From: Sialis fuliginosa
Lineage: Eukaryota; Arthropoda; Insecta; Megaloptera; Sialidae
Length of the DNA: 64,000 nucleotides
Direction of reading: 5' to 3'
Assembly: GCA_961205875.1 (NCBI GenBank)
Contig: OY540814.1
Location: 10,832,993 to 10,896,992 of the forward strand
Shown: positions 60,830 through 64,000 of the stretch, one piece after another
How the letters are laid out: the number at the start of each line of letters is the position of its first letter
How positions within the stretch are numbered: position 1 is the first letter of the stretch
Notes under the pieces: generated by a model
The model's database searches: none
What the model was told of the DNA's origin: nothing
Seen by the model: only the letters and a program-made list of their open reading frames with translations
Made by a program: the position numbers and the translations under genes

Positions 60830-61050
60830 GTAAATAACTAAAAAATATTATAAGCTCCATTCAAAATCCTGAAATGTTTCAACATCTGTGAGCAAAGATA
60901 TCGTTAAAATAAAATCAATAAATTTTAGCATTGCGAGCGTAATACAATGTTAAATTTATTGATTTTATTTTGACGATATCTTTGCTCACATGTAATGAAT
61001 CATTTCAATATTTTTAATGGAGCTCCTTATAATCTTTTTTAGTTATTTAC
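60830..61050. repeat. 221-bp long hairpin
   Basis: gtaaataactaaaaaatatt at the left pairs with the complement at the right end (ttttttagttatttac). The inner arms are almost perfect (tgtgagcaaagatatcgtta / gacgatatctttgctcaca, aaaatcaataaattt). The loop is about 18 nt. No target duplication is seen. It could be a foldback element or a hairpin RNA locus. Confidence 0.75.
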
Positions 61051-63125
61051 AAAATTTAGACGTACCTACTATTGATTTTTGTTTAAAATTTCCGAGAAAT
61101 TTCACGAATCGCGCAATATTTTTTTTTGTTCATTACAAAGCAAACCTTGTTGCTGACCGAGAAATGGTAAAAAAAGGACGCTTTCGTTATGGAAAACGAT
61201 TTTCAGTAAAAATGGAATTTATAATAAATTGTAGTTTATGTGATACTGATGAAAAGTTATCAATGTAACAACTTTTTATGCCTGAAATTTTTTTTATTTC
61301 ACTTTTTGTTAAATCTAGTTAAGGTTATGGGCCTAGCACCTCGTTAGTTGTGAACTATTCGTTTTTTTTTCAATAAAAAAAAATTGATTTCGAAAAATTT
61401 AGTTTTTAATTTATATGCAGAACACGTATATTTAATGGAATTTTTTACTTTATTAATAATTAAAAGTAAAAAATTAAATATAATTTAGTGACCGCAGTAC
61501 ATTTCATACAAAGTGCAGCAGCGAATGGAAATATATAAATGTATATATTCCCAACCGATTGTCTCTTTCTAACAGTACATATAGTTTATATTTTTAATAT
61601 ATACTATGGCCTCGCTAACTGTAGTTGTTGCACTTGCACACGTTTTTGTCTGTTTGTCGCACTTTATTACTGTTACGTATAATAGTTTTCACGCACCGGC
61701 TGTCATGGACTACCATTTCTGTCAATTTTCATTATTTTGAAAAAACCTGGTTCTGAAACTACACGTGAATGTATGTGTTTTATAATTTGTATAGTATTTA
61801 AAATGGATGAAATTTCGAATAATCAGTATTTAAAACGGCTCTATGTTTCAATAAATAGAGCGCTTCCGGCGAGTTCTTTCATTTACCATGTGCTAAAAAC
61901 TCTATTTTAATATCCAATTACTCAAAAACCATACGTCTAATATTATTTTTTTAAATATACGAGTTATCTATAAATAACATAAAAATAACCTTAAGACGCT
62001 TTGTTTAGTAATTACTACTCTAAATAGTAGACAACTAACCGTGTTTTAAGGGCGATGATAGCGAGATATTGCAAAAATTTTCTTTCTAGACAAAAGACTT
62101 TTAATTTTTCACAACGGTCTACAATCTTCTTTAGTCCGCCACTTTTTTGCCTTTATAACATTTATATTATACACAATTCAATATTCCAAATTCCTTTCGA
62201 GCCCACTTTTGCAGTATGATGTTACAAATATTTTTATTGGCTTAATATAGTCAGAGGAGCATATATATATTTGACTTATAATAAACAATAAATTTTACAA
62301 TAACTTTTTGGCCCTGGGACATATAGGTAGTACCCAATGAGACTTTTTGGTGAGACATTTTTAACCCAATGGGATACAATGAAAGTCAAGATTATAAAGA
62401 TAAATGTTATTTATTATTCCAAAATGAACAAACTAATACTTAAGAACGTAAGTAATACAAAAATGTTTATAAACTAGGTGTGAAAAGGGGTGAAACAATT
62501 ATTTTTGCACAATGGTATAGTGCAACTACAATATGAAAATATACTTACAGCACCACGTTAAGTAATTTATATATATCTATTTTCGGGTTAAAATTATCCT
62601 AGTAAAATACAATAAACATGTTTTGGGACACAAAAAAGTTAAGAGGTATATATAACAAAATTAAAAACTCTTATTTTGAGGGTTGATTTAAGCTCTTCAT
62701 TTTTACCTGCTAAACATTTATATCAAGTTTAATCAAAATCAGAGTAGGTACACCTGAAGACCTTTTCTTGTTAGTTATTTGCTGTAACTCCAATTAAATT
62801 ATAATTGCAATGATACCGACGCGACGTATAATATTTTATAAGACGATTCGGCTTAATGTAATAAAGACGAGACGGTCTTAATTTTTTTACAATTTCAAAT
62901 ATTTTAACTTTTTTATTCGAGACGAGACGATGTTCTTGACCTTAGTCTTGCCGTGGAAATTGTAATTGACTCGTCAAAAAAAATCAGCCAGTCTCGTTTC
63001 CGTCTCTCACATTTATCAATAATTATTTAAAGTCTGAACCAGAGGTCGGCAAACTTTTGTGATAGAAAGAAATTTATACCAATTTGGAGAGCCTTCAATG
63101 GGATGAGATAACATTTATTGTCTAA
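61051..63125. other. No gene seen
   Basis: The frame at 61017-61268 overlaps the hairpin and has no known features. 62880-63000 has 'gagacgagacgat' low-complexity text. No Rab26 exon could be recognised. Confidence 0.45.
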
Positions 63126-63596
63126 ATAAAACGGACAAGTGCGTGTTGGGCACACACATGATAGTCATTACGAAAAAAAAAATTATTTCAAAATTTTTCA
63201 TGAACTATTCTTGCTATACAGTGTTCATTGAAAGTACTAATTAAAAGCTACATTTTGAATTTTTTTCAGATTTTTTGAATCCATAGTTTAGAAATTAGGG
63301 GGGTGGGACGCTCTGACAACGATATTGATAAGCAAATATTGTATAACATTGTAGAACTTTTTGTTGCACTCAATGGGATAAGTGAAAAAATTTTTTTTAT
63401 ATACTTTTCAGTCTAAAAGAAGGGGGTCCAAAAAACTTTTTTTTTCAAAAATCTCATTATTTCTATTTTTGGGTCAACAATCTACGTCCGTATACCAAAT
63501 TTCATCTTAACAGGAATAAAATTTTTATAGACAGACGGACAGAGCGAAACTATAAGGGTTCCTACTTTTCTACGGAACCCTAAAAAGTGAATACTG
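63126..63596 (+). repeat. Dispersed repeat A, copy 4
   Basis: 'aaaacggacaagtgcgtgtt' to 'ctacggaaccctaaaaa', about 470 bp; same orientation and structure as 56763-57218, with a G run at 63297-63306. Confidence 0.8.
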
Positions 63597-64000
63597 TTGT
63601 AGATCAGATATTTGTATTCAATTTTTTCATTTTTTAACCAAGTTATTTGCGATCAAAGGAACTACGGAAAAAAATGGTCATAAACAATTTCTAAGGTCAG
63701 ATTTGGCAAACCAAAATACGTTTCTTCATTATAATTTGGTCAAATCTGATCGCACCGCAATACAAAAAAAATTAAAGAAAAAAGCTTAATCTTCAAAATG
63801 CATTCATTAGATTTCGTCAAAAATTTTTTCAAGGCCCATGGAGGCTCTAAAAATTTATATTTTTTTAAGATAGCAAAAAAATTGGGGGGGGGGGAGTTTG
63901 GTGTTATTATGTTATTATTATTAATTAAGTTTGCGCGGTTATTATTTTCAATTAAAATATTTCACTTGGATCCCATCCCTTGTTAAATTTTGATAAATTT
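63597..64000. other. Window end, no gene seen
   Basis: AT-rich with a G run at 63883-63893. The frame at 63798-63986 has no recognisable features. Confidence 0.45.

Noticed and set aside
1-64000. Transposase or reverse transcriptase genes
   Set aside because: I looked for recognisable transposase, integrase or reverse transcriptase text in the longer open frames and saw none; the elements here appear non-autonomous.
1-64000. CRISPR array or bacterial operon
   Set aside because: No regularly spaced short repeats; gene structure is clearly that of an animal nucleus.

Overview
This window looks like nuclear DNA from an insect. It is very AT-rich, its genes are split by short GT-AG introns, and it is crowded with small non-autonomous DNA transposons. 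There is no prokaryotic or viral gene organisation. The proteins encoded are conserved animal regulators. Base composition and repeat style would suit an aphid-like hemipteran, but that is an inference; only 'insect, probably' is well supported.

Five conserved genes can be read. (1) DRAP1/NC2-alpha, minus strand, 11443-12331, three exons. (2) An M-Ras-type small GTPase, plus strand, 13192-14286, four exons, divergent from DRAP1. (3) A TBC1D9-type GRAM-TBC-EF-hand Rab GTPase-activating protein, plus strand, 17094-22324, twelve exons. (4) Polycomb (Pc/CBX), minus strand, 35287-36903, four exons. (5) The 5' part of a Rab26-type GTPase, plus strand, from about 48.1 kb to 50398, whose later exons are not visible and probably lie beyond the window. 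I joined the exons by hand; reading frame is kept across every junction, which supports the models. A sixth, unidentified minus-strand gene is suggested by a signal-peptide-like coding exon at 1345-1419 and a possible non-coding first exon ending at 3531.

The most striking gene-structure result is in DRAP1. Its second intron (12000-12113) cannot be spliced as GT-AG. It begins ATATCCTTT, ends AC, and has a TTCCTTAAT branch-site-like motif about 10 bases before its end. These are the marks of a minor-spliceosome (U12-type) AT-AC intron, and splicing it this way restores the histone fold.

The rest is mostly repeats: hAT-like elements with 8-bp target duplications (5271-5572, 31230-31870, 41235-41472, 41482-42797, 50580-50639), a PIF/Harbinger-like element with a paralogous empty site in the same window (10183-10606 versus about 30895), TA-flanked Tc1/mariner/pogo-like MITEs, TTAA-flanked MITEs, long foldback elements, and several dispersed families with two to four copies. 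I saw no transposase gene, tRNA, rRNA or CRISPR array. The genes do not form an operon; they are independent transcription units. Their products share themes (transcriptional repression: DRAP1 and Pc; small-GTPase traffic: M-Ras, TBC1D9, Rab26), but I do not infer a functional cluster.
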